DNA from: Paramecium sonneborni
Taxonomy: Eukaryota; Ciliophora; Oligohymenophorea; Peniculida; Parameciidae
Length of the DNA: 64,000 bases
Assembly: GCA_905182985.1 (NCBI GenBank)
Contig: CAJJDN010000118.1
Location: 55,825 to 119,824 of the forward strand
Direction of reading: 5' to 3'
In this document: positions 9,677-21,898 of the stretch, in pieces
How positions within the stretch are numbered: position 1 is the first letter of the stretch
Layout: every line of letters begins with the position of its first letter
Notes under the pieces: model-generated
Seen by the model: only the letters and a program-made list of their open reading frames with translations
What the model was told of the DNA's origin: nothing
Databases searched by the model: none
Position numbers and translations under genes: made by a program

Positions 9677-12600
9677 TCAAACTGAGCTAACATCATTTGT
9701 ACAATCATAGAACAATGATTCTGTATCAGTAAAAAGTGAAGCACCCTCAGGTATATTAGCTTGAATATAAGAATCAAATTCCTGATTATTTTTCAAACTT
9801 AACGTCTATGATACCATTCCCTCTCTAATTTAATAAATTGTATATATAAATACCCATATAATTAAAGACTAATCTTTGATCTGTTACTTATGAACACATT
9901 TTCATAGAATTCTACTACTTATTATTTAGTAATTGATTTAAGTCTTTCAATTGTGACTTGTCTCTCTTCAAAAGAATAGTCTCCTGAACTAATATATCCC
10001 CATAGTCTTTCAGCTTCTTCACTTAAACTTTATGGTTTTTATCGTAATTCAACAATTGCACTATGTCTTAAATGTTCAAATTGTTTTTTATTCATATCTT
10101 TTAGATATTCATCAAATTGTAATAGGAACTCTTCAATTAATTAATTTACTTTCATTGGCAATTCTTTATTACCTTAAATTAAAAAGAGAGCTCCATCAAT
10201 GCAACTTACTTATTTGAATTTCATAGCTACAACATATCCTAATTATAAATCAGTCCTTAAATGATTATAAGCTTAAGAATTAAGTAAAGGTTATAGGATT
10301 TTCATCAACGCATAATTTTCTTATGTCCTTTAACCTATTTAATAGTAATTTAATGTAACTCCATTCAAATCTCCTTTATCTGATTCTACAAATTTTGCAT
10401 AGACCCAATTTTTTTAACTCAAATTCAATACTGAAATTGGTAATCTTATTGGTGTTTAGATTTCTGCCTCTTTTTCTTAAATACAAGTTTAAAGTTCAGC
10501 AGAAAGATCTTGGGCATTCTTTTGATCAATATTTCCTATTAATAAGGAACTTTAAATTGAATTTTAGAGTATATCTTTGATATCTTAAAACATTTACTCT
10601 TCTGTAATATCTGGAATCTGTTATAATACTTATTCAGGATTAAAAAAGTCTTTTCTCAAAATAGAAGGAAGATATAATTAAAATGACTATTCATATAATT
10701 TCATTTAAAATATATCTTTTATTGAAGTAATAAGAGATTGTTTAGCTCTAATAAAATTAGGAGATTCTTCATTTGTTTCTTCTATCTCAATAAAACTTTT
10801 AGATTTATCTCTAAATGGATTAATGCATCCACATATTTTTTCAAAAAAGCTTTTAACTTTTTCACTGAATCCATAAGCTTTAATTTCAATTTATTTACCC
10901 ATATCTAAATCAACTGAGTATCCAGTTGTTAAGGGTTACCTAAGTTATTTATTTATTTCTTCATCAGATATAAAGTTATAAATTCTAATAGATGTAAATT
11001 ATTTTATTGTTAAAGGTTTTGTATATTATATAAAAACAGCTCCATAAACAGAAGGTAATTTAAATTAAGTAGAAACTTTCCACCATTAATTATTTTCTTT
11101 ATTCAATAAAATTGGATAATGATTATTTTTTTAATATACATTTTCTTCTTTCTTACATTAATCTTCTGAAAATTCTTGTAAATCTTATCCTGCATGAAGT
11201 AATAAGTTCAATTTACCCTCTTTATCTAAAGGTTTCAACTCTTCAGAATGAACCATTAATGGCAACTTTGATTAATTTGATTCACATAACGATATTAATT
11301 TTAAATCATCTGGAATGAATAGATTTTCTTAAGGTTTAGTGAATTATTTTTATAATTTTGAATCTTTCTAAGTAATAATTTTAATTGTATCCTTATTAAA
11401 TTTCTAAACTGCATATTCTAACCTATAGATTTCACTTTTCTTATCTAATTTCTTATCTTTCAAGAATTCTTTATTATTGTCTTTCAATTTATTATCAGTG
11501 AATTAAAATTCATCATCCCCAATTAAAATTAATAAATTATCTGTTTTCTTTAATTCTGATATATATTTTTATATAAGATCTTTATCAAATACATCCATGA
11601 TAAAACTAGATGAAAGTACTTCAGCAGGTTCATATTTATTCAAACTCTTTGCAATATTAGAAATTTCTTAAGGTCCTTCCATATATTCAAAATTGATTTT
11701 AGATATTTAACTTTATTCTTTAAATATCTCTTATAAATATTTTTCATCTTTTAACCATTCCTCTAATTATTGGATATAATTATTTATAATCCTTGTAATT
11801 TCAAGTGCAATATTACCATCTTAAAGAGGTTATTCAGGTAAAGTTAACTCAATAATATAATTGACAAAATGACTTTATTCAATAAATATTGAAGATTCAA
11901 ATTCGATAACTAATTATTTTTCCTTCAGAATATCTTTGAGATTTCCATTATTCAATAAATAATCAATCAATTCTAATGGTTTTTGATGAACAAATTATTC
12001 TCTTCCACTTAATTACCAATTCAATAAAACCAATTTCTTCTCTGTTTTATATTTACCCAATAATCCAAATTAATAAGGAAATCCTGAAACTGATTAAGGT
12101 ATTAAATTTTTATTTTAAATTTTAGAAAATACTTTAACCAATTTTTCCATTTCATTTAAAGATAATCTACTTGAAACAGCAAGACTCATAATATTAGAAG
12201 AATAATTATCTTAATAAAACTTTTTAAGTGCTTCAACTACACCTTCTTTAGCCAAAACATCATTATTTCCTATACTAAATCTACTTGCTGGATGTTTAGG
12301 ATCTGCTAAAAGTGCAAAAAGATTAACAACCTTCCAATCTTCTGTACTTACATCTATTTCATATTCAGAATTAACAGCATTTCTTTCTTTATTTACAGCA
12401 TCTTCACTAAATAATGGATCAATAAAAAAATGAGCAAATGCATCCAATGCTTTCCCTAAATGATTTACAGTAATCTCAAAATAATAATTTGTATTTTATG
12501 CTTCTGTATACGCATTTGATGATCCTCCCCCTTTTGCCATTAAATCATCAAAATAACCAGTTTAAGGATATTTTTAAGATCCAATAAATAACATATGTTC

Positions 12601-13038
12601 ACAAAAATGAGCTAAACCGGGATATTCATTTGGTTCATGCCAAGATCCTGCTTTTACATCCATAGCTGCTGATGCCATTTCAGATTCTGGATCATGTATC
12701 AATAACACTTTTAAATTATTCTCTAATTCCAAATATCGATAATCTCTATTATCAATTATTGGTTTTATCACATTTACTTTATCTATATGCTATCCTTATA
12801 ATGGCTCAAGTGTGCCAGTTTAAGATGCTGATATGAAATTTCTCTCAGGAATCTAATCCTTTATTGCATTCGCTGCAGAAACGTATTATAATGGTTTATC
12901 CAATTGTACCAAACCTGAAAGATCACATATGAAAAGCCCAAGAAGTGTGATCAAAACTACAAATAACGTACTAATTATTGTATTACAAGCTGAATTTAGT
13001 TTCGCTCTCTCTATTGCTTCTCTTCTTAATTTTTACAT
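9677..13038 (-). CDS. membrane-anchored insulinase-type M16 metallopeptidase
   Basis: About 1,100 residues. The inverted zinc site HxxEH is HFCEH in YPGLAHFCEHMLFIGS, with the third ligand Glu downstream in ERNAVNSEYEID, as in insulysin/nardilysin. The N-terminus is unusual for the family: ATG 13038 opens a basic segment (QKLRREAIERAK) followed by one long hydrophobic helix (TIISTLFVVLITLLGLFICD), a type II signal anchor. This would place the protease domain in a lumen or outside the cell. An inner ATG at 12771 lacks the anchor but lies in the same frame. A 29-nt intron (GTATTT...ATTAG) near 9840 precedes the last exon. M16A enzymes cleave short peptides inside a closed chamber; the substrate here is unknown. 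Confidence 0.88.
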
Positions 13039-13962
13039 TATTATTATTAAAAATTAATTATACTTTTTTATTTAATATCTATCAGTTTGTTTACTTTTAT
13101 TATACATTTTTCATTTTATTTTCTGATTAAATATTGTCATTATTTTAAATATATAATCTTTTTACTTCTTTCTATCTGTAAATATAGATAATTTACACAA
13201 ATCATTTGAATTATTTCATTTAAAATTTAATTCAAAATCCAACTATCTTTTCTTTATAGTAACTGTCTTGTAATCTGTAGTATTTTTCTACCTAAAATTA
13301 AAATATTGTAAAGGATTTTATTTTCGAAAATATTATCCCAGTTTACTTAAGAATTATTATTATCAAAATTATTTATTAATTTTCTTTTAGAACAAAATTT
13401 TGAAGCAGATTTGATAATTTTCTTCTTAAAATATTGCTGACAGATATTAATTACAATTTCATTTATTTAGATGACAAGGATTTATTTGTAATTATATTAT
13501 TTTTTTGATAATTAATTGAAGTTTCCTTATTTTTTCTCTTTATTTATCTATTAAATTTAAGAATCAATTGATTATTTGCTCTTTTATTTTATAATTGTGT
13601 TATTTTCAATAATTAAAGTCAACTATTGTTAAAACTACATTATTTTTGAAGTTATTACATAATAAAAAAAATACTTGAAATTAATAAAGATGATAGGAAT
13701 TTCTAAGAAGTTTTTTGCATAATTAAATTGATTAGATGGAACAAAACAACATTTCTGAGCATGATAATTTAATTATGATTAATTAAATAAATCTTGTCTA
13801 ATTGTTGATATCCATTTCTCTTTAATCAGATCAACTATTTATACTTAATAAGCTATACATAATTAGATGTTTAAATATCAAAATTTTGTTTGATCTTTAT
13901 AAAGATTTTTAAACTTAGATTTTAAATAGATTATTCTATCAATATAAATTTAAATATCAAAA
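13039..13962. other. long intergenic region
   Basis: About 920 bp between two minus-strand genes, AT-rich with scattered short frames only. I see no domain, repeat or RNA gene. Confidence 0.4.
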
Positions 13963-14886
13963 TCATTGCGTATATAAGCCCTTAACCTTCCTTTCATCCT
14001 AATTTTTTAGAAATATTATTACTAGCATGGTAAGACCAAGAAAATCTTCTTTCCCATCTGGTCTAGGTACCTTAAGAATTGCATCAGGATTCTAAACTTG
14101 AGGTATATAATCAGGTATGAAAGGTTTCAGAATTGGTTCAATATTTATTGTTATTGGTTAATATCTAAAAAATTAATTATAAATACTATGAAATTATTTT
14201 AAAAATATCCTCTTAATTTGTAGGCTTTTATTCTAAATGTTTTTGGTTTTCTCTCTATTTTTCCTTTTATAGTTTTTTAATATTTAACTTTTTGCAATCC
14301 CTATTTAATCCTGTTCTCTTATTCCTTTTAAGTTTCATTAAAATTTATTTTTATTTTATCGTTTTATTTTTTGATTGATACTTCTCTCTACCATTTAGTT
14401 ATTATTGTACCACATCATGTACGCCATAATCATCGTTTTTCCTATCTGGCCTTGGTATCATGATACAATCTTCTACATTGTTTATAGCAGGTATATAATC
14501 AGGTATGAATGGCTTAAGTTTTGAATCCAATTCTATATTTTTTGGTTTATATTTCTAGCTTTTATGTTTTTAATAAGATCTCATGTTACATATAGATTTT
14601 TAAATTTTCTAAAGACCCTTCGACATTGTAATTTCTTAATGGTTCCTAATTTTACTGGAATAGTTTTTCATTTTTATTATAATCACTGTATAATTCATAA
14701 TTTACTAAACTTACCATTATTTTATTTTAATTTGCTCCTTTATATCAACTTCAAAGATTTCTGAAAAAGATTATGATGTTTCTTCATACATTGAAAATTC
14801 TTCAGTTAATTCATCAGCTATTCTATTTTTGATAGGATCATTACGTTTAAATATCTTCACTCTTTTAAAGGAGTTGTTTTTTACAT
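13963..14886 (-). CDS. IFT46-like intraflagellar transport protein with duplicated core motif
   Basis: The signature of IFT46, an IFT-B core subunit of the cilium, occurs twice in one gene. The upstream copy is IELDSKLKPFIPDYIPAINN followed by MIPRPDRK. The downstream copy is INIEPILKPFIPDYIPQVQN followed by LKVPRPDGKEDFLGLTMLDE. A 35-nt intron (GTACAT...GGTAG, about 14395-14429) joins the two in frame through a Lys/Gln-rich linker, and a 22-nt and a 24-nt intron lie in the second half. The C-terminus stops 13 residues after GLTML, shorter than usual IFT46. The N-terminal exons are poorly resolved: no ATG is in frame with the first good exon, so the start is approximate. The family call is firm; whether the gene is functional is less so. 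Confidence 0.68.
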
Positions 14887-15610
14887 TATTAACTATTACA
14901 TTTCATAATTTAATTAAAAAAAATTATCAGTCATAATATAATAACATAATTTATTTTCAGCAAATTTCTAGATATTTTAGAAATTAAATCAGAATTTAAA
15001 GGTGCTTACAGAAACATCTTAAAATTAATTATAAAAAATGACTGAAAAAAAAAAATACTGTAGAATCTCTCATTAGATGAATATTTCAACAAATAAATTA
15101 TCTATTTAATTTTCCATTTTTAAAACTCTTAAAATCCATTTCACTTTCTATCAATGATAAATAAATTTTTTTAATTTTGAAACGCAAATCAGAGATTAAA
15201 AATATAAATATATTCGTGTTAAAGTATTGAGTATATTGATAAGATGAAAATCTTTTATAATAATGCTTAAAAAAGAAAGAGTAAATTTTATAAAATTAAT
15301 TAAAAAAATTTTTTGTAATTCTATAATTCGAGGATTAAGAAAACAAAATATAAGATAAAGAGAGTAAAAAATAAGATTTCTGCTGTTAGAGAATACATAA
15401 TTTTGAAATGGGTAAAATTTTATTTCTATAAATACTTCTTAATTAGATGAAATATAAATTAAGTTGAAGTTTTCTTTTACAAAACTTATTTTTTATTATT
15501 TCTTCATAATTAAACTTATTAACTATCAGAAATTAAAATTGTTGTTATTTGAATTTGAAAAAGAAATCATTTTAATTATAAAACTCTAATTAAAATTAGA
15601 CAAGTAAATA
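14887..15610. other. long intergenic region
   Basis: About 720 bp between divergent-looking ends of two minus-strand genes. AT-rich, with no sustained frame once TGA is used as stop. Missing 5' exons of the IFT46-like gene could lie in its right-hand... lower-coordinate part, but none is evident. Confidence 0.35.
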
Positions 15611-17086
15611 TCATTTTTTCTATAAATTATGCAATTTAATAAAATTTTGTTGTTCTTGATCATCATTATTAGATGCTAATTAGTAACTAGTTTTTCTTTA
15701 AAATGCAGGGCTATTTACCTTAATTATTTTGACTAATAAATATAAATTTATGATATACGATCGGCATGCATATATTTGTTTACATTATTATTAATAGAAG
15801 TGTTCAAATTCGTTTAGTTTAATTCTTTTTCTGATAGTTAGCTTTATAATTTTTTGAGTTAGTCATTATTTTTTTTTTATAAATGATCTAGCCATGAGGT
15901 TGGTTAAGTTATTGAATCTTTGGAATTTTACTTATTGTGATGAAGACATTTTTTTGAACTTTAAGTGGATTAAATATCCTAATTAATAATTTATTATTTT
16001 TTAGGAGTTGATGTTTTTGGTTTTTAGAGGAGGGAAGACATTTCTTTAGAAAATATTTCATTTTAGATGATAATCTAATTATGATTGGTATTGTTTATTA
16101 TATGATTTACAACTTTGTTTTCTTCAATATTATCATGACTTTAAGCACTATGATAACTTCCTTAAGATCTATATTAAGTAGCTGCTCTAAGACTACTTAA
16201 TTAGCCTTGTAATAATTAAATTTGTTTTTCTTTAATTTCTAAAAATGAAATTAAATAATTACATAACATTGCATTCATTTATGATGTATTATTAGAATCC
16301 ATAAATCCTTTTAATCTTTTTTCTAAATTAATTATATTTAAAGATAATTACTTTATTCTTTTTCTTGACTTTCTCTTAATTCTTGTAATTAAGCTTCTAA
16401 ACAAATATTCCTAGCCTACAACTCTGAAATTTCTTTAAGTCTACTATCCATTTATTCATAAGCAGCTTTTTCTATTTCTGTGAGTTCTTAAATCCTTTCA
16501 TTTTGACATAGAATTATTTCTGAAATAATGATAAAATAATACAATTTAATTCTTAATTTTTATTTCTTTCAGCTTCCAAACTTAATTCAAGAATTCGACA
16601 TTTTTAGTTTAGATCTTCAGAACATATGTTATTTGTATAACTTTTCAATTCTGGAGGTTTGAGAATATTTGCATCATCAATCTAAATCTAAGAATTTGAT
16701 TATTTGAAATCTTTATTCTCTTCTGTATTGTTTTAAATTTCATCTTCATCTGAAACTGTATAATTAGAAACACCACTTCTAAATAGAGAACCATATTGTA
16801 AATTAGAAATTTACTTAGCATTTCCAGAGGAACTCATCATTTTACTTGCTATATTCATTTCTATTTATCTAATACCTTTTTGAGATTTGATATTACAACT
16901 TCCAAAAATTGAATCCACTAATTAAGATTAAGATTCTTCTACATTTAGTGGATTATGAAATTCATCGTTTTCGAGCTTATTATCTATTTCTGTTAAATAT
17001 GTATTTTCTCTGATGATTTTTTGAATCACTATATAATTTTATTGAATACAAATCGTCGGATCTATTCTCATTGCATTTTCAGACAT
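15611..17086 (-). CDS. uncharacterised coiled-coil protein
   Basis: About 460 residues from ATG 17086 (MSENAMRIDPTICIQQN). The first 200 residues are polar, Ser/Asn/Gln-rich with acidic clusters (SDEDEIQNNTEENKD). The middle is a clear coiled coil (NERIQELTEIEKAAYEQMDS, then LQELRESQEKE). The rest is low-complexity, ending in NNDDQEQQNFIKLHNLQKK. Introns include GTAATT...TTTAG (29 nt) near 16340 and GTAAAT...ACTAG (32 nt) near 15697. No known domain recognised; the composition fits a structural or scaffolding protein. Confidence 0.68.
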
Positions 17087-17171
17087 TATTTTGCTTAAAT
17101 TATTGAAATATAAATAAAATTTAATACTTCAATTAATATTAAAATATAATAGTAATGTTATCATGAAATTT

Positions 17172-17768
17172 TCAATTCTAAGCTTTCAAGCATGAAAGTT
17201 ACTCCTTTAATTTTATATTCTCCTATTCACATTTATTGATATATTCTTTATAAACTTATAATGTTTAGGTTGTTCTTATTAATAAATCTTAGAGCGCTTG
17301 AATTGTCTATTTATCTTTATAAGTTGAATTTTATTAGTGAGAGCATTCAGAAGATTTTTTAGGTGCAAAAACCTTCATGGAGTTATGGATTCTTCTTTTG
17401 ATGTTACTTTAATTATTTGTCATCAATGATTTAGAGTCGATTTTTACATTTATTTAAGAAGAATATTAACCTGGAGTAGTTCCATTATTGATGTTGTGAA
17501 CACAACTATCAATACTGCTAATTTGCTATTAAGATTTTTATTTAATCAATTAAGCATAAGGACTTGTTTTCAGTAATTTTTATAGTCCAAATTGAATATT
17601 AGGATTTGAATGACTACTTTTTGCTTAAATAGGAGTGACAACATCAAACTGTAATAGATTTAATTTACTGGACAACGAGTATTGTTTTGGATTAATTTCA
17701 ACAGGACTAAATGGTTTTCTTTTTGAATTCTCAACTAAGGATTGCTCTATTTGGAGTGGAATAATCAT
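17172..17768 (-). CDS. hypothetical protein with C-terminal coiled coil
   Basis: Uninterrupted frame of 198 residues from ATG 17768 to TGA. The N-terminal two thirds are polar and Ser/Asn/Gln-rich (QKLLKTSPYAQLIKQKSQQQ). The last 50 residues form a coiled coil (VYKEYINKCEQENIKLKEQL). No membrane segment, signal peptide or known domain. It lies 85 bp downstream of the start of the previous coiled-coil gene, on the same strand. Function unknown. Confidence 0.6.
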
Positions 17769-17866
17769 TTTTATTTATAAATTATTATTTAATATTAATT
17801 ATCTGGAAATTGTATTTTATCTTTAAAAAGAATGTAAACTAAATCAAATTAAGGAAAAGCAAACGA

Positions 17867-18671
17867 TCAAATATGTTTATTGATTCCATCTAGCTCGAAC
17901 AATAGAAGATTTTTTTATTTAACTTTTCCTCTTGCTTATAAATCATCAGTAGGTATATCAAATATATAATTTTCTTATACCAAATGGATATGAAAATCAT
18001 TTTTATAGACTGAACTATTAATAAATAGATAGATACATTAATTTTTCTCAAGTACAATGAATTTTTTACTATATAATAATAATCCAAAATTTAGTATCTA
18101 TTTTTTAATTTTATCTAGTTTTTTCTAAGTATTTTTTTAAGATTTTGTCCACTTTTTAATTTTATTTGATAGATTAAATTAAATTCTTGTATCAACAGGA
18201 TTTATAATAATTTAGCAATTTCAGGGAAGAGTTAAGAGAACTTTTCAAAATTAGTTACTTCTTTGGAAATTCTTTTATCATATATTCATTAATTAATTTT
18301 AGAATTAAGAAAAGTAGTTATTTCTCTTTCTTTCTTTTAGTTTTGGACCCTATTTTAAAAGAGCCATCATAAATTTAATTAGTCTAATCCTTTTAATTTA
18401 ATTATTCAATATATGTTAAAATTTGATTAATTTTTTTGGCTTTGTTAATAGTAAATTTGAAGAGAATTCTTACATTAATCAAAAGTTAGTATTCGTGCAA
18501 TTTTTTTTCAGTTTTTATAATTTTTATTTTCTCTGACAGCTCAAAAATAAATTTTTGGTCATTCTCGTACTAATATTTACCAATTATAATGAATTCTTCA
18601 TGATTATAATTTAAACTTTAAAAGATGCTTATGATTTGTTCAGTATTAAATTTTCGATCAACAACTTGCAT
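17867..18671 (-). CDS. hypothetical protein, possible cyclic-nucleotide-binding-like fold
   Basis: From ATG 18671 (MQVVDRKFNTEQIISIFQSL) a good frame runs to a TGA at 18192. Coding then continues in other frames to a TGA at 17867, for example FPEIAKLLQILLIQEFNLIY and later NDFHIHLVQENYIFDIPTDD. So at least two introns or frame changes lie between. Stretches such as YYYIVKNSLYLRK resemble a strand pair of cyclic-nucleotide-binding domains, which are abundant in Paramecium, but no phosphate-binding cassette is visible. It starts 69 bp downstream of the stop of the cation-channel gene. Its first 34 codons are inside the duplicated segment. Confidence 0.42.
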
Positions 18672-20712
18672 ATTAATAAGATTGATAGCTGCTGATATAA
18701 TGGTATATATTTATATTTAAAATAAATTCTTATAATTTTTCATAATTTGGTCATGCTTTGAATATTTTCTTTTTATTTAGTTAGATCATTTTTTAGATTA
18801 GAAAACTTCTTTGTAGCTTTCTGATAATATTCAACTCTATCTTGAACAGCTTATATCATATAAGTAGTTTCAGTATGCATTTAATCAATTTTTTCGATCA
18901 ATTATTTTTACCATAGATCGGCTAATTAATCAATAAGATTATTCATTGTTTTAGCATTATCAAACATCACAGTTTCTCTGGAATTGGATTCTCTTTATAA
19001 ATTCATAATATCGGCTAATTAAGTATTGGTTTGTAGAAATATTTATAATTGATTTTTGTCAGTATCAATAATGTCATTACTATCTTCTGATTTTTGTAAT
19101 TGCTCAATAATTTTCTTGATTTTATTAATCTTCCTCTAATAATCTTGCATGACTTCATAGATAGATCTATTTAAAATGGTAGCATCTTCAACGAAAGGCT
19201 TAACTTCTTTGATTCTTTTGTCAACTTATTATTTAACTTCTGAGAGTAATTATGGGTAATCCTACAACATTTAAAGATAAGTAGTTCTATCCAAACTGAA
19301 GAGTTAAGTATTCTTACTACAGATAGCAGTTCCTATCCTTCTCACATCATAAATTGCTTCCAATAATCCTAAAGTATCTCCTTCTCTATAAACTGAAATG
19401 GTTGAACCATCAGCAGCCCTTGTTGTTATCTCTCCTATTGAAATAAAATAGATTTCTTCTGCATAATCATCAGTTGAAAATAGAATATCTCCTTATGCCC
19501 AATTCAACGGAGATATCTTTGGTATCACATCCATTATTAATTCTATATCTTTATCTTGTAAAAACTTGATCTTTTCAATAACATGAGCGTAAATACACAA
19601 CTATACAGAAGATCTTAGACATGTAGGCAACTATTTAATCNCTAATATTTACCAATTATAATGAATTCTTCATGATTATAATTTAAACTTTAAAAGATGC
19701 TTATGATTTGTTCAGTATTAAATTTTCGATCAACAACTTGCATATTAATAAGATTGATAGCTGCTGATATAATGGTATATATTTATATTTAAAATAAATT
19801 CTTATAATTTTTCATAATTTGGTCATGCTTTGAATATTTTCTTTTTATTTAGTTAGATCATTTTTTAGATTAGAAAACTTCTTTGTAGCTTTCTGATAAT
19901 ATTCAACTCTATCTTGAACAGCTTATATCATATAAGTAGTTTCAGTATGCATTTAATCAATTTTTTCGATCAATTATTTTTACCATAGATCGGCTAATTA
20001 ATCAATAAGATTATTCATTGTTTTAGCATTATCAAACATCACAGTTTCTCTGGAATTGGATTCTCTTTATAAATTCATAATATCGGCTAATTAAGTATTG
20101 GTTTGTAGAAATATTTATAATTGATTTTTGTCAGTATCAATAATGTCATTACTATCTTCTGATTTTTGTAATTGCTCAATAATTTTCTTGATTTTATTAA
20201 TCTTCCTCTAATAATCTTGCATGACTTCATAGATAGATCTATTTAAAATGGTAGCATCTTCAACGAAAGGCTTAACTTCTTTGATTCTTTTGTCAACTTA
20301 TTATTTAACTTCTGAGAGTAATTATGGGTAATCCTACAACATTTAAAGATAAGTAGTTCTATCCAAACTGAAGAGTTAAGTATTCTTACTACAGATAGCA
20401 GTTCCTATCCTTCTCACATCATAAATTGCTTCCAATAATCCTAAAGTATCTCCTTCTCTATAAACTGAAATGGTTGAACCATCAGCAGCCCTTGTTGTTA
20501 TCTCTCCTATTGAAATAAAATAGATTTCTTCTGCATAATCATCAGTTGAAAATAGAATATCTCCTTATGCCCAATTCAACGGAGATATCTTTGGTATCAC
20601 ATCCATTATTAATTCTATATCTTTATCTTGTAAAAACTTGATCTTTTCAATAACATGAGCGTAAATACACAACTATACAGAAGATCTTAGACATGTAGGC
20701 AACTATTTAATC
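18570..20712. repeat. 1071-bp direct duplication around a single N (assembly overlap)
   Basis: Bases 18570-19640 and 19642-20712 are the same 1071 bases in the same orientation, both beginning ctaatatttacc and ending aactatttaatc, with one N at 19641 between them. I saw no difference in the stretches compared. Equal length, apparent identity and the N at the junction point to two contigs whose overlapping ends were placed side by side instead of being merged. Confidence 0.9.
18740..19640 (-). other. partial duplicate of the cation-channel 3' half
   Basis: First copy of the duplicated segment. It holds the linker, cyclic-nucleotide-binding domain and C-terminal coiled coil of the channel but not the membrane part. 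It should be ignored as a separate gene because it is produced by the assembly duplication; the flanking gene at lower coordinates is continuous with it. Confidence 0.8.
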
Positions 20713-21898
20713 AATGGTTTTGTTTGCATTATTATTTGCTACCTCGAATTCTCCAGCTATTACGATTCAAGTTGTCTCTTTATCAATTAAAACACTTTAA
20801 GTTTAAACTCAATATTTACAATAATCAGGAATCTTTATTTTATTCTGAATTACATTCAATCTCATAATCTTATTCTTTGCTGATTTCTCTGAATCTCCTA
20901 CTGCTCCTTATAGATTTGAAATCATAAATGAAAAAAATGCACTTCCTACTCCCATCCAAAATATTGCATATAATTTCTCCCAATCTGTTTAAGGAGAAAC
21001 ATCTCCAAAACCAACTGTTGTTAATGTTTACAATGCCCAATGAAATGATCGAATATATAGAGTTGCCTCATCTGCTTCATCCAATCCTAAATTTGATACC
21101 CATGTTATTTCATCTCTTTCGATTTTAGTTATCAGATAATAAAAACAACTACTTAAATGCAAAAATAATAATGACATTCCCATTATTTTAATCATTCTCT
21201 TTATACTTGCATCCAACTTTATACAAGATTTTATCAACTTTGAAAACATTGATGATCTATTTGTTTATTAAAATCGAACTATTCTGAATAACTTTACCAC
21301 TTTCAATAATCTATACAAACGAGGTAATCTTGCCAACCTCAATAATTGAGTATACGAACCTTTGCTTGATGAATTTACATTTGTGTCAGTTTATTCATCT
21401 GGCTAGAATATCTAATCGAATGGAATCCTTAGATTTTATATTAAACTAATACACTGAAGCTAAATCCAATAAAAACCAACTCTTCAAGTAATTCATCGCT
21501 ATATATTTATTGTTTGTAACTAACACATTATCAGCATCTTAATAAGCAGTAAAAAAATTTATTATTACGTCAGCCATGAAAACATAATTGAAAACCTCAT
21601 CTATCGAATTCCAAACTTCACTTGTCGAATCTTAAAAAGATAATCTAAATGGTAAAATTGTGCATGTATAAAGCATTAAAATTATTATGATAAAATCCCA
21701 AAATGCTTTAAATTTTGATTCTGGATATATAACCCATTTGTTTATTTAAGTGGCCTCTACAAAATCATTATCATCTCTAACTCCATAGTAATTTTAAAGA
21801 GTAATCCTTTTCATTGCATTTATTCGAGCTATAACTTTCACTTTTTTACGTGCTATAGCCCACAATTTTTTTCCAGGACGAGTCACTGGTTCTTCCAT
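19812..21898 (-). CDS. voltage-gated cation (K+) channel with cyclic-nucleotide-binding domain
   Basis: About 680 residues, EAG/HCN/CNG-type. After MEEPVTRPGKKLWAIARKK come S1 (FWDFIIIILMLYTCTILPF), S2 and S3. S4 carries regularly spaced Arg/Lys (LARLPRLYRLLKVVKLFRIV). S5 follows, then the pore helix and selectivity filter TTVGFGD; GFGD in place of GYGD is usual in EAG-like and plant K+ channels. A linker leads to a cNMP-binding domain (DYAEEIYFISIGEITTRAAD, then GDTLGL), and the C-terminus is a long coiled coil ending SMTKL. The Arg expected in the phosphate-binding cassette is not obvious, so ligand binding is uncertain. An intron (GTGTAT...) splits S3 before IPFDQIFQ. Likely a ciliary or plasma-membrane channel controlling excitability. 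Confidence 0.9.

Noticed and set aside
9571..9777. Minus-strand hydrophobic open frame at the 3' end of the insulinase gene
   Set aside because: It overlaps the insulinase C-terminus in another frame and consists of Ile/Leu/Phe from AT-rich DNA.
14564..14764. Plus-strand frame over the IFT46-like gene
   Set aside because: Phe/Leu/Asn/His-rich antisense product, while the minus strand shows the IFT46 motif.
18570..20712. Biological tandem duplication of the channel domain
   Set aside because: An N sits exactly at the junction and lengths match exactly; two other N sites show the same pattern.
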